Of a stretch of 64,000 nucleotides of DNA, positions 37,228 to 45,639 are shown piece by piece. The translations under genes and the position numbers were made by a program. Numbering within the stretch: position 1 is the first letter of the stretch; each line of letters opens with the position of its first letter. The stretch covers positions 558,001 to 622,000 of the forward strand of contig NZ_SIZW01000041.1 of the NCBI RefSeq assembly GCF_009866805.1. The letters are read 5' to 3'. The notes beneath the pieces were generated by a model. It was not told where the DNA came from. It did no database searches and saw only the letters and a program-made list of their open reading frames with translations. The stretch is from Schauerella aestuarii. GTDB lineage: Bacteria; Pseudomonadota; Gammaproteobacteria; Burkholderiales; Burkholderiaceae_B.

Positions 37228-37716
37228 TCAACGCGATATCACGGACTGCAGCACGATGCCGGTGGCGATACCGATCAGGAAATAATCCGCGCCCACGCCG
37301 ATCCATTGATAGCCGCGCGGTGGCGCATCGAGATGATGCGGACGCCAATCGGCAATCACGTACTCGCGGCCACGGTAATCGCGCGGCACGCGATCGCCGC
37401 GCGCCCAACGTTCCGGTCCAGGACCATGCGCTTGCGGACCGCGGTCATATCGATCGGGACCGCGGTTCGCTCCCGGACCGCGATCGGGGCCGCGGTCTGC
37501 GCCGGGCCCAGGGCCACGATCCGAGCCAGGGCCGGCGCCGGGACCGCGATCCTGATCCCGCGCCGGGCCGCCGCGATCCGGGCCGCCCTGTTGTGCACCG
37601 GGGCCGCCCGGGCCGCGTGCGCCGGGGCCGTCGTCGGGGCGCCCTTGCGCCATCGCACCAGCGCTCGCCACCGTGCAGGCAGCCGCCACGAGCAGCGATA
37701 TCAGACGTGTCTTCAT
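37228..37716 (-). CDS. RcnB-like periplasmic protein with Gly-Pro-Arg-rich linker
   Basis: Exported protein of 162 residues. The signal peptide ends at GAMA-QG. A long low-complexity segment rich in Gly, Pro, Arg and Asp (about residues 25-105, many DRGPG units) follows. The C-terminal about 50 residues hold the RcnB domain (REYVIADWRPHHLDAPPRGYQWIGVGADYFLI). RcnB in E. coli affects nickel/cobalt balance in the periplasm; many homologues are of unknown function. I preferred the second of two adjacent ATGs because of spacing to GGGA. Convergent with the anti-sigma gene. Confidence 0.85.
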   Translation of the reverse strand: MKTRLISLLVAAACTVASAGAMAQGRPDDGPGARGPGGPGAQQGGPDRGGPARDQDRGPGAGPGSDRGPGPGADRGPDRGPGANRGPDRYDRGPQAHGPGPERWARGDRVPRDYRGREYVIADWRPHHLDAPPRGYQWIGVGADYFLIGIATGIVLQSVISR

Positions 37717-37845
37717 CATCTTTCCCAGCGTTGAAATGGCTTCATTCTAGGAAGCAAATGTGCAGGCACGATGGAGCGCCGGTTAGCAAGTTCCGGCGAT
37801 GGAAAGCACGTTAAACGCTTGATGACTTTACGGGTACCGCTCCCT

Positions 37846-37861
37846 ACGATGACGTCATCGT
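37846..37861. promoter_or_regulatory. 16 bp palindrome ACGATGACGTCATCGT
   Basis: Perfect palindrome 21 nt upstream of the small glycine-rich lipoprotein ATG. It could be an operator or, in the transcript, a short hairpin in the 5' leader. No matching regulator was identified. Confidence 0.45.
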
Positions 37862-37882
37862 CATTTCGACTGGAGGTACAGC

Positions 37883-38083
37883 ATGAAGCCCGCATCTACG
37901 CTCACACGCCACGCACGACGGCTGACGTTGGCGCCCTTGGCGCTTCTATTGGCGGTGTCGATGTCCGGCTGCTGCTGGTGGGGTCCGCATCATGGCGGTG
38001 GTGGAGGCGGCCGCGGCGGTTATGACGGTGGCGGCCGTGGGGGCTACGACGGCGGCGGACCTGGGGGCCCGCGCGGACGCTAA
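37883..38083 (+). CDS. Small glycine-rich lipoprotein
   Basis: Peptide of 66 residues with a strong GGAGG ribosome site 6 nt before the ATG. The N-terminus is a basic-hydrophobic signal with the lipobox-like SMSGC, so Cys30 is the likely lipidated residue. The rest is Cys-Trp-Trp, His-His and then Gly-rich GGYDGGG repeats. No known function; such proteins are often overlooked but conserved in beta-proteobacteria. The ribosome site and signal make it a convincing real gene. Confidence 0.75.
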   Translation: MKPASTLTRHARRLTLAPLALLLAVSMSGCCWWGPHHGGGGGGRGGYDGGGRGGYDGGGPGGPRGR

Positions 38084-38146
38084 GCGGCCCTTCGTTAGCC
38101 CTGATGGCGTCTGAGGGGCGCGTCATGGCCCGCGCTCATCGCCAGA

Positions 38147-38722
38147 TCAGGCCGGGATCGCGCCCACCGGTTCGCAGGCCGCGCGTAGCGCATCCAGTAC
38201 CGGCGCGAAAGCCTCATCGGCAGGCGCGTGCGCAAAGATCGCTTGCGGCGGCGTCCACGGATAGCCGAGCGATGTCAGCCAGGCAAACATCGACTCGGCG
38301 CACGTCGCGGGCAACACCGACATATGCGTGATCGTGATGGTCAATGCGGTCACGCAAGCGCGCTGCGCGTCGATGGTCCATTCATAGCGGCCACATCCGA
38401 CGCGCACGCTTCCCGTCGCTTTCTCCGTCATCCCGACGAGCCACGGACAGGCGAACGTTTCGGTATGGGCCAGCGGGCGCCTGCCGGTGACGTAAAACGT
38501 GTACACGTTGTCGTATTGCCGGCCGAAGTCGCGCACGAGGGTGTCCGCAATCGCGTCCACCCCGATCGATTCGGCGGGGAATGCAATGGTCTCCGTCTGC
38601 AGATGCATCTGCAGGCGCGCGTCGGGCGCAAACGTTCGCGCCATCAGGTGGGGACGATTCTCGTCCTTGGCGCGAATGTAGCGACGCAACAGTGCTTCAG
38701 GCGTGGGAATGATATGGGTCAT
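38147..38722 (-). CDS. SnoaL/NTF2-like protein
   Basis: Protein of 191 residues whose first about 135 residues fit a SnoaL/NTF2-like cone fold (PTPEALLRRYIRAKDENRPHLMARTFAPDARLQM, later CGRYEWTIDAQRACVTALTITITHM). Such folds serve as small enzymes or binding proteins. The C-terminal about 55 residues are an extension (SMFAWLTSLGYPWTPPQAIFA). The start overlaps the aminotransferase stop (ATGA), so it is the third gene of a tightly coupled operon. A catalytic role cannot be assigned. Confidence 0.82.
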   Translation of the reverse strand: MTHIIPTPEALLRRYIRAKDENRPHLMARTFAPDARLQMHLQTETIAFPAESIGVDAIADTLVRDFGRQYDNVYTFYVTGRRPLAHTETFACPWLVGMTEKATGSVRVGCGRYEWTIDAQRACVTALTITITHMSVLPATCAESMFAWLTSLGYPWTPPQAIFAHAPADEAFAPVLDALRAACEPVGAIPA

Positions 38723-39999
38723 GGTTGGGTGCCTTGGAGCAGAGCGTCGCAGCACGCGACAAGTCGATCGATGTCGGTTTCGGTGTTGTAGTAATGCGGC
38801 GATGCGCGCACGACGGCGGGCAATGACCGGGCACGTGCATCCAGCAGCGTACTCGACGGATCGCTCGATCCGATAGCGATTTTTTGCTGGTGCGCAAATC
38901 CGACCACGGTCGAGGCCGCCAAGCCGGGGAGAGTGAAACTGACGATGGCGGAGGGCCGCTCGCCCAGATCGTGCACTGTAACGCCGGGCAGGCTGTTCAA
39001 GCCATTGCGCAGTCGCTGCGCCAGGGCATGGCAACGGGCTTCGATCGCGGGCAACCCGAGCGCCTGCGCGTAGTCGATGGCCGCGCCAAGCCCCAATTGC
39101 GCGGTGATATTGCTCTCCCAGGTTTCGAATCGGCGGGCATCGTTGCGCAACGTATAGGTGTCCACGGCCGTCCAGGGCGCGGCAAAATGGTCGATCATGG
39201 GCGGCTCGAGTTGTTCGAGCATGCCGCGCCGCACATACAGAAAACCCGTGCCGCGCGGGCCGCGCAGAAACTTCCGGCCGGTGGCCGAGAGCATGTCGCA
39301 GCCGAGTGCGTCGACGTCGACCGGCATTTGGCCCACGGCCTGGCATGCGTCCAGCAGATAGGGGATGCGGGCCGCGCGCGCAATGCGGCCGATGGCCGCC
39401 GCCGGGTTGGTCAGACCGCCGTTGGTAGGCACCCAGGTAACCGAGATCAGTTTGACGCGGCCATCGATCATGCGCGCCAGGGCCGCCACATCGGTTTGGC
39501 CGCAGGTGTCGTTAGGGATGACCTCGATGCTGACGCCGGTACGGCGCGCCATCTGCAGGTACGCCACATAGTTGGCGGCGTATTCCGCCTGCACCGTCAG
39601 GATGCGATCGCCTGGCGCAAAGCGCAGCGCATAAAACGCCATCTGCCACGCGACGGTCGCGTTCTCGGTGAGTGCGATCTCGTCCTGGGATGCGCCGAGC
39701 AGCGTCGCCACACTCGCATAGACCTGTTGGTGGCGATCGGCGGCCAAGGCCGCCGCTTCGTAGCCGCCCACGGTCGTTTCAAGATCGATATGCGCCTTGA
39801 CGGTGTCCACCACCACACGCGGCATCAGCGCAGCGCCCGCGTTGTTCAGATAGGCGCGATGCGATGCGGCCGGCGTGTCGGTCAGGATGCGCCGGAGATC
39901 CAGCGCAGGCGTGGACCCAGGCACGGAAGACGAGACGGAAGGGGAGTGGGACGATGAGGTGGCGGTCAGCGCTGCGGCGCGATCGCCGCGCACGGTCAC
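38719..39999 (-). CDS. Class V PLP-dependent aminotransferase/desulfurase-like enzyme
   Basis: Fold-type I PLP enzyme of the class V group, 426 residues. The Schiff-base lysine is in SATGRKFLRGPRGTGFLYV. Upstream cofactor residues are visible in ENATVAWQ, VTWVPTNGGLTNP and LLDACQAVGQMPVDVD (PLP-binding Asp and Gln). Relatives include cysteine desulfurases, isopenicillin-N epimerase-like and EgtE-like lyases. The first about 35 residues are a Ser/Thr-rich extension. It overlaps the nitrilase gene before it and the SnoaL-like gene after it by ATGA, arguing that the three act in one pathway. Substrate unknown. Confidence 0.88.
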   Translation of the reverse strand: MTVRGDRAAALTATSSSHSPSVSSSVPGSTPALDLRRILTDTPAASHRAYLNNAGAALMPRVVVDTVKAHIDLETTVGGYEAAALAADRHQQVYASVATLLGASQDEIALTENATVAWQMAFYALRFAPGDRILTVQAEYAANYVAYLQMARRTGVSIEVIPNDTCGQTDVAALARMIDGRVKLISVTWVPTNGGLTNPAAAIGRIARAARIPYLLDACQAVGQMPVDVDALGCDMLSATGRKFLRGPRGTGFLYVRRGMLEQLEPPMIDHFAAPWTAVDTYTLRNDARRFETWESNITAQLGLGAAIDYAQALGLPAIEARCHALAQRLRNGLNSLPGVTVHDLGERPSAIVSFTLPGLAASTVVGFAHQQKIAIGSSDPSSTLLDARARSLPAVVRASPHYYNTETDIDRLVACCDALLQGTQP

Positions 40000-40799
40000 G
40001 TGTTTTCCTTTCGGAGTTCGGGCCGGTCGAAGCGGCGATTTTCAAGCGCCGGCAACACTTTTCGGGCATGCGCCAGGCGCGCGGGGTCGATGTCGGCGAA
40101 GAACAAGGTGGGCGCCTCACCTGCGCGTGCGGTTACCACGCCCAAGGGATCCACCACCATGCTGGCGCCGATATTGCGCTCGCCGCACTCGCCCACCGCC
40201 ACCATGTAGCACGTGTTCTCAAGCGCCCGGGCGGTAACGAGCACTTCCCAGTGCATTTCCTTCAGCGGGCCCTTGACCCACGCCGAGGGCAGCACGAGCA
40301 CATCGGCGCCATCGTGCGCCAAACGCCGTGCGAGTTCGGGAAACCGTACGTCGTAGCAGGTCATGAGGCCGATCTTCAAGCCACCCACGTCGAGCAGGGG
40401 CGGCACCTCGGTGCCGGGCGTGACGTTGGTGGACTCTTTCATCGAGAACGCGTCGTACAGGTGCAGCTTGATATAGCGCGCAACGATCTTGCCCGCGCGC
40501 AGCGCGATCAGATTGTTGTGGATCCTGCCGTCGCCCGTCGGGCTGTGCACGCACATCATCGTCGTCATGTCGTTGGTGGCGCTGGCCGCCAGCAACTGTG
40601 AGAGGAACGGGCCGTCGAGCGGTTGCGCCGACTTGCGCACGATATCCGGATCGGTGATGTCGCGCGCCAGGATGCCCTCGGGCAACACGAGCAATTGGGC
40701 GTTGGCCGCATGGGCGGATGCCATCAAGGTTACGCAGGTGTCCGCGTTTTCCTGCCATTCGCGGCCGACGGCGAACTGGCCCAAAGCAACTTTCAACAT
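39996..40799 (-). CDS. Nitrilase-superfamily amidase (NIT1/omega-amidase-like)
   Basis: Carbon-nitrogen hydrolase of 267 residues. The catalytic triad is clear: Glu in VLPEGI, Lys in YIKLHLYDAF and Cys in LMTCYDVRFPE. The DVRFPELARRL segment is close to deaminated-glutathione amidase and omega-amidase enzymes, which hydrolyse amides of 2-oxoacids. It heads the operon with the class V aminotransferase. A transaminase making a 2-oxo amide that this enzyme then hydrolyses is an attractive but unproven pairing. Confidence 0.9.
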   Translation of the reverse strand: MLKVALGQFAVGREWQENADTCVTLMASAHAANAQLLVLPEGILARDITDPDIVRKSAQPLDGPFLSQLLAASATNDMTTMMCVHSPTGDGRIHNNLIALRAGKIVARYIKLHLYDAFSMKESTNVTPGTEVPPLLDVGGLKIGLMTCYDVRFPELARRLAHDGADVLVLPSAWVKGPLKEMHWEVLVTARALENTCYMVAVGECGERNIGASMVVDPLGVVTARAGEAPTLFFADIDPARLAHARKVLPALENRRFDRPELRKENT

Positions 40800-40930
40800 G
40801 GTCGTGCCATCCTATGAACCGAGCGGTGAATGCACTAGAGTAACCGCCCAGGGAGGGCGCGCCGGAAGGCGGCGTGTGGGGCGGACGACGATGCTGCCGC
40901 AGCCCGGTTGACCGGGATGGCGAATGCCGG

Positions 40931-41395
40931 TCACGTCAACGATAAATAAAGCGACTCTTTCACTTCTTCCATCACGATATAACTGCGGGACGTGGCCGAC
41001 GCCGGCAGGCGTTTCAGAAGCTCGCCCAATAGTTTCCGGTAGGCGCGCATCTCCGGCAGCCGTGCCTTTACCAGATAGTCGAACTCACCCGACACGAGAT
41101 GACATTCGAGCACTTCGGGAATCTGCAGCAGCTCGCGGCGCACTTTGTCGAACACATCGCCGGACTTTGCCGACAGGTTGATTTCGAGAAAAACCAGTAA
41201 CTCTTTTTTGACCGCTTTGGGGTTGAGCCGCGCGTAATATCCTTCGATGACGCCTTCGCGTTCCATCCGCTTGACGCGCTCGGAACACGGTGTGGTCGAC
41301 AGGTTCACTTTCGCCGCCAGTTCGGTGATCGCAATGCGGCCGTCTTTCTGCAGAATGTCGAGGATGTTCAGGTCGGTACGGTCGAGTTCACGCAT
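40931..41395 (-). CDS. lrp: Lrp/AsnC-family regulator
   Basis: Lrp-type regulator of 154 residues. The N-terminal helix-turn-helix is LDRTDLNILDILQKDGRIAITELAAKVNLSTTPCSERVKRME. The RAM effector domain starts near residue 65 (LVFLEINLSAKSGDVFDKV) and includes FDYLVKARLPEMRAYRKLL. It is divergent from D-amino acid dehydrogenase, which Lrp-like proteins commonly control, and may act as an alanine/leucine sensor. I used the ATG at 41393-41395; a TTG four codons upstream is open. Confidence 0.92.
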   Translation of the reverse strand: MRELDRTDLNILDILQKDGRIAITELAAKVNLSTTPCSERVKRMEREGVIEGYYARLNPKAVKKELLVFLEINLSAKSGDVFDKVRRELLQIPEVLECHLVSGEFDYLVKARLPEMRAYRKLLGELLKRLPASATSRSYIVMEEVKESLYLSLT

Positions 41396-41430
41396 TTTTA
41401 TCTGCAAACATGCCTTTTCAGGCGAATTTT

Positions 41431-41445
41431 CCGGGTAGAGCCCGG
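41431..41445. promoter_or_regulatory. Hairpin CCGGG-N5-CCCGG in the lrp-dadA gap
   Basis: Short GC stem flanked on both sides by T/A-rich runs, in the 134 nt divergent promoter region. It could be a leader hairpin of lrp or a protein-binding site; nothing decides between them. Confidence 0.3.
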
Positions 41446-41529
41446 ATTTTAGGCCACATTTCAGGCAAAAAAACTGATCGGATGTCGATAGACTGGTGAA
41501 ATTGTCTGTCCATAATCGAGGGGTTCATC

Positions 41530-42834
41530 ATGCACGTGATTGTGCTCGGAAGCGGCGTGATCGGTACGACCACCGCCTACTACTTGGCGCGTCAGGGCGT
41601 GAGAGTCACGGTTGTGGATCGGCAGGCGGCGCCCGCCAAGGAAACCAGTTATCGCAATGCCGGGCAGGTGTCCCCGGGATATTCCACCCCCTGGGCGGCC
41701 CCCGGCATTCCGCTCAAGGCATTGAAGTGGATGTTCAAGAAGCATTCGCCGTTGGCCATTCGTCCGGATGGCACGCTGTATCAGTTACGCTGGATGGCGG
41801 CGATGCTGTCGAACTGTTCGCCGGCGCGCTATGCCATCAACAAGGAACGCATGCTGCGTCTGGCCGAGTACAGCCGCGACTGCCTGGGTGCGGTCCGCAG
41901 CGAAACCGGCATTCACTATGAAGAGCGCACGCGCGGCACGCTGCAGCTCTTTCGCACCGATGCGCAGATGGAAGCGGCACGCCGCGATATCGCCGTGCTC
42001 GAAGAGGTCGGCGTGCCGTACGAGTTGCTCGACGCCGCGCAATTGGGTGCCGTCGAGCCTGCGCTCGGCCGTCCCGGCAGCACGCTCACCGGCGGCTTGC
42101 GCCTGCCCAACGACGAAACCGGCGACTGCCATATGTTTACGACCAAGCTGGCAGCGCTTGCCGTGAACATGGGGGTTGAATTTCGCTTCAACGAGAACGT
42201 CGAGGCATTGATCACCGAGGGCGACACCGTGATGGGTGTGCGCGTGGGCAATGACGTGCTCAAGGCCGATCGTTATGTGACGGCATTCGGCAGCTATTCG
42301 CGCAATTTCCTCACCCCGCTCGGACTGGATCTTCCGGTGTATCCGGTCAAGGGCTATTCGCTCACGATCCCGATCACCAATGCGGCGGCCGCCCCGATGT
42401 CGACGGTGCTGGACGAAACCTACAAGGTCGCGGTCACCCGTTTCGACGATCGCATCCGTGTGGGCGGCATGGCCGAATTGTCCGGCTTCGACCTGCGTCT
42501 GAAAGCCGCGCGCCGCGCTACGCTCGAGCTCGTCGTCAACGACCTGTATCCCGGCAGCGGCGATGTGGCGCGGGCCGAATTCTGGACGGGCTTGCGCCCC
42601 ATGACGCCCGACAGCACGCCGATCGTGGGCCGCACGCGTTATCGCAACCTGTTCCTGAACACGGGGCACGGCACGCTGGGCTGGACCATGGCGTGCGGCT
42701 CCAGCAAGCTGGTGGCCGACATGATGACCGGTCATCGTCCCGAGATCAGCATCGAGGGTCTCGAGTTGTCGCGCTACGGCGCGGCCACGAATGAAGGCCG
42801 TACGTTCAACACGGTGCCGCGCGGCGCATCCTGA
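41530..42834 (+). CDS. dadA: D-amino acid dehydrogenase small subunit
   Basis: Membrane-associated FAD enzyme of 434 residues that oxidises D-amino acids, chiefly D-alanine, to 2-oxoacids. The N-terminal dinucleotide motif is [21 protein letters not shown]. DadA hallmarks follow: [20 protein letters not shown] near the start, [13 protein letters not shown] mid-protein, and [38 protein letters not shown] at the end. GAGGGG precedes the ATG by 8 nt. The racemase DadX is not adjacent. Divergent from an Lrp regulator. Confidence 0.94.
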   Translation: MHVIVLGSGVIGTTTAYYLARQGVRVTVVDRQAAPAKETSYRNAGQVSPGYSTPWAAPGIPLKALKWMFKKHSPLAIRPDGTLYQLRWMAAMLSNCSPARYAINKERMLRLAEYSRDCLGAVRSETGIHYEERTRGTLQLFRTDAQMEAARRDIAVLEEVGVPYELLDAAQLGAVEPALGRPGSTLTGGLRLPNDETGDCHMFTTKLAALAVNMGVEFRFNENVEALITEGDTVMGVRVGNDVLKADRYVTAFGSYSRNFLTPLGLDLPVYPVKGYSLTIPITNAAAAPMSTVLDETYKVAVTRFDDRIRVGGMAELSGFDLRLKAARRATLELVVNDLYPGSGDVARAEFWTGLRPMTPDSTPIVGRTRYRNLFLNTGHGTLGWTMACGSSKLVADMMTGHRPEISIEGLELSRYGAATNEGRTFNTVPRGAS

Positions 42835-42924
42835 GATTCGCCGCCCGAGCGGCTCGAATTCGAGGCGGTACACTGCCGCCTGTGAGCGCGATCCGTCGCG
42901 CACGAACGCAGACTCGAGCCCCGC

Positions 42925-43773
42925 ATGACCGCTTCATCTTCCTCCGATGCCACGGCATCGCCTACTGCTTCGGCAACGTCGCCTGCTGCTTGCGCCGCGG
43001 GCAGCGTGGTTCGGGACGAGCCGGATGCCCGGCTTTTCGTTGCATCGGTCGAAAAGGGGATGCGGATTCTGGCCTTGTTCGAACAGCACACGGGTCCCTT
43101 GTCGTTGGCCGAGATTGCGGCCCGCTCCGGGATGGGGCGCAGCGCCGCCCAGCGTTTCGTCTATACCCTGCATTGGTTGGGATATCTGAAGCGCGATGCG
43201 GCCACGCGTCAGTACCTGCCGGCCAATAAGCTGTTCGGTCTGGTGCGCGGTATGACGAGCCCTGACTCGCAGCGCGACCGCAGTTATCCCATCCTCGCCG
43301 AGCTGGCGCGCGAAACGCGCGAAACGGTGTCGTGGGTCGAGCTCGATGGCGATGACGTGGTCGTCGTGGTCAACATTCCCAGCACGCACATCACGTCCAT
43401 CAATCTTTCGATGGGGAGCCGGTTTCCGGCGCTCACGTCGTCATCCGGGCAGGTCTTGCTCTCGCAAGCGCCGTTGTCGCAAATCCTCGAGCGGCTCACC
43501 CATTTGCCTCCCGATATTCGTGCCCGGTTCGGCGATCGCGATACCGAGGAAATCCTCGCCCTGTTTGAAAAAGCGCGCCGCAACGGCTACTCGTTGACCG
43601 AAAAGAATCTCGATCAGAACGGGGTGTCGATCTCCGCGCCGGTCACCGATGCATCGGGCCATATTGTGGGCGCCGTCAATCTGTCGACGCTCGCGCAGCG
43701 TTTCGATGTGGATGCCGTGCGGCACGATCTGCTGCCGCGCGTTTTGCAAGCGGCCCGCGCCATCTCGGCCTGA
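42925..43773 (+). CDS. IclR-family regulator upstream of the acyl-CoA operon
   Basis: IclR regulator of 282 residues. It has a Ser/Ala-rich N-terminal tail of about 35 residues, then the winged helix (ASVEKGMRILALFEQHTGPLSLAEIAARSGMGRSAAQRFVYTLHWLGYL). The effector domain carries PALTSSSGQVLLSQAP and GVSISAPVTDASGHIVGAVNLS. It lies directly upstream of the acyl-CoA ligase, receptor and hydratase genes, with a perfect 9 bp inverted repeat in between, and is the probable local regulator. Confidence 0.91.
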   Translation: MTASSSSDATASPTASATSPAACAAGSVVRDEPDARLFVASVEKGMRILALFEQHTGPLSLAEIAARSGMGRSAAQRFVYTLHWLGYLKRDAATRQYLPANKLFGLVRGMTSPDSQRDRSYPILAELARETRETVSWVELDGDDVVVVVNIPSTHITSINLSMGSRFPALTSSSGQVLLSQAPLSQILERLTHLPPDIRARFGDRDTEEILALFEKARRNGYSLTEKNLDQNGVSISAPVTDASGHIVGAVNLSTLAQRFDVDAVRHDLLPRVLQAARAISA

Positions 43774-43880
43774 TAGTTTAATTGTTATTCAATTATTTTC
43801 CTGGCGATTTGGCCAGGAGAAGATTGAATTCGCGTTATCCCTAGCTTTTAAGCGCGTATGAAGAGGCATAAGCTACATAA

Positions 43881-43917
43881 AAATTGCTAGTCAATATAAG
43901 TAATTGAATAGCAATTT
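43881..43917. promoter_or_regulatory. Inverted repeat AAATTGCTA-N19-TAGCAATTT
   Basis: Perfect 9 bp arms in an AT-rich stretch that ends 73 nt before the acyl-CoA ligase start. Length and position suit an operator for the adjacent IclR protein. A smaller palindrome TAATTG-N5-CAATTA occurs just after the IclR stop. Confidence 0.5.
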
Positions 43918-43990
43918 AATTAGTCTTCTGTCTTTCGCACTGCCGTCGTGCCCTTCGGGTTGGATGGGCATGCGCTTACTTGCTTCCCTC

Positions 43991-45556
43991 ATGACCGATT
44001 CTCAGCACGTCGACCTCCCGCCCCTCTCCAACGAAACCATTGCGGCCTTGCTGGTGCGGCGTGCGCGTGAGCAACCCGATCAGGTGTATTGCACATTCGG
44101 CGAGCACGCGACCACCTTTGCCGCGCTCGACGCGCGGGTCAACCAAATCGCCAACCTGCTGACCGCAAAGGGTCTGCGTCAAGGCGATCGTGTGGCGGTG
44201 ATGCTGCCCGGTCATCCCGATCACCTGTTCGTCATCTTCGCGCTGGCCAAGCTCGGCCTGGTACGCGTGCCCGTCAACGTGCATCTGATCGGGGCGCCGC
44301 TGGCGCATGTGTTCGAGCAACTGCAGCCGCAGGCGTTGATCGCCGATGTGGCGTACGCCGGCGTCGTGCAGGTCCACGCGGACGCGTTGAAGACCGTGTT
44401 GTGGCGCGGCGTGGCAGGCCAGGGCCTGGACGCCTGCGTCGATCAACCGTTCACGGCGCCCGACGTCGTGGTGATGCCGGACGACATCATCGGCCTCACC
44501 CCAAGTTCCGGCACCACCGGCCTGCCCAAGGGCGTGCTGAAGTCGGACCGGCATCTGCGCGCCGGGCCGCAAGCCATTCTCCGCCTGACCGGCGCGGGGC
44601 CCGGCGATGTTTTTCTGTTCTGGGAAGCGTTGCATCACGGCGCGGGCGTGGCCGTGGCGATTGCGGCGCTGGTGGGCGGCTTCAGATTGGCCATGGTCGA
44701 GCGCTTCAGCGCATCGCGGTTCTGGGATGATGTGCGGCGCCTGGACGTCACGCATATTCATTACCTAGGCAGCGTATTGCCAATGCTGCTCAAGCAGCCC
44801 CCCAAGGACACCGATCGCGAGCACCGCGTGCGGATCGCCTGGGGCGGCGGTTGCCCCGCCGATATCTGGCACGCCTTCTCCGAGCGCTTTGGCGTCGCGA
44901 TGCGCGAAGGCTACGGTCTGTCCGAGTTGATCACCTTCGTCACGCTCAATCCCGATGGCCCTGCAGGATCGATCGGCAAGCCCATTTCGTATTTCGATGT
45001 TCGTTTGACGAACGATGCAGGCGACGCCGTTCCGGTAGGCGATGCGGGCGAGATCACGATCCGCGCCACCGCACCCGGTCTGGGCTTTCTGGGGTACTAC
45101 AAGCAGGCAGATGCCGAGGCGTCTTCCCGACGCGGCGAGTGGTTTTGCACCGGCGATCTGGCGACCCAGGATGGCGATGGCTTTCTGTTCTATGCCGGAC
45201 GCAAGAAAGACATGCTGCGCCGTCGCGGCATCAATATTTCGGCATGGGAAGTCGAACGCATCATGAGCGAGCACGATGCGGTCGAAGAAACGGCGCTGAT
45301 CGGCGTGCCCAGCGATCTGGGCGAGGATGAATTGAAGTTGTTCGTGCGCTTGCGCGAAGGCCGCCAGCTCGAACCTTTGGATCTGATCAAGTGGAGTGCC
45401 GAGCGGCTGCCTTATTTTCAGGTGCCGCGGTACGTATCGTTCATCGCCGAGTTTCCCAAAACGCCCACGCAACGCATTCAGAAAAAAGAACTGTCGCGCG
45501 AGGTGCGTGGCGTGTGGGACGTAGAGACCACGGGCTACCGCATCGGCAAGTCATAA
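43991..45556 (+). CDS. AMP-dependent acyl-CoA ligase
   Basis: ANL-family ligase of 521 residues that activates a carboxylic acid with ATP and CoA. Motifs visible are the phosphate loop TPSSGTTGLPKGVLKS, the adenine motif REGYGLSE, TGDLATQDGDGFLFYAGRKKDMLRRRG and the C-terminal catalytic Lys in TPTQRIQKKEL. The closest general resemblance is to crotonobetaine/carnitine-type ligases. The start is uncertain: the ATG at 43991 opens the conserved part but lacks a Shine-Dalgarno; in-frame ATGs at 43964 and 43970 are possible. It is followed by a Bug receptor and enoyl-CoA hydratase, so uptake and beta-oxidation-type steps are linked. Confidence 0.9.
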   Translation: MTDSQHVDLPPLSNETIAALLVRRAREQPDQVYCTFGEHATTFAALDARVNQIANLLTAKGLRQGDRVAVMLPGHPDHLFVIFALAKLGLVRVPVNVHLIGAPLAHVFEQLQPQALIADVAYAGVVQVHADALKTVLWRGVAGQGLDACVDQPFTAPDVVVMPDDIIGLTPSSGTTGLPKGVLKSDRHLRAGPQAILRLTGAGPGDVFLFWEALHHGAGVAVAIAALVGGFRLAMVERFSASRFWDDVRRLDVTHIHYLGSVLPMLLKQPPKDTDREHRVRIAWGGGCPADIWHAFSERFGVAMREGYGLSELITFVTLNPDGPAGSIGKPISYFDVRLTNDAGDAVPVGDAGEITIRATAPGLGFLGYYKQADAEASSRRGEWFCTGDLATQDGDGFLFYAGRKKDMLRRRGINISAWEVERIMSEHDAVEETALIGVPSDLGEDELKLFVRLREGRQLEPLDLIKWSAERLPYFQVPRYVSFIAEFPKTPTQRIQKKELSREVRGVWDVETTGYRIGKS

Positions 45557-45639
45557 CGTCCAATCAACGCAACCGGATTTCGGTGCCGATGCGCATATCC
45601 ACGCAGGGCCGCCGGAGCCATCGCAAGGGGAAGTATGTC

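Noticed and set aside
43800-43817. CCTGGC/GCCAGG hairpin after the second IclR gene as a terminator
   Set aside because: No T-run follows the stem on the gene's strand; the T-rich run is on the wrong side.
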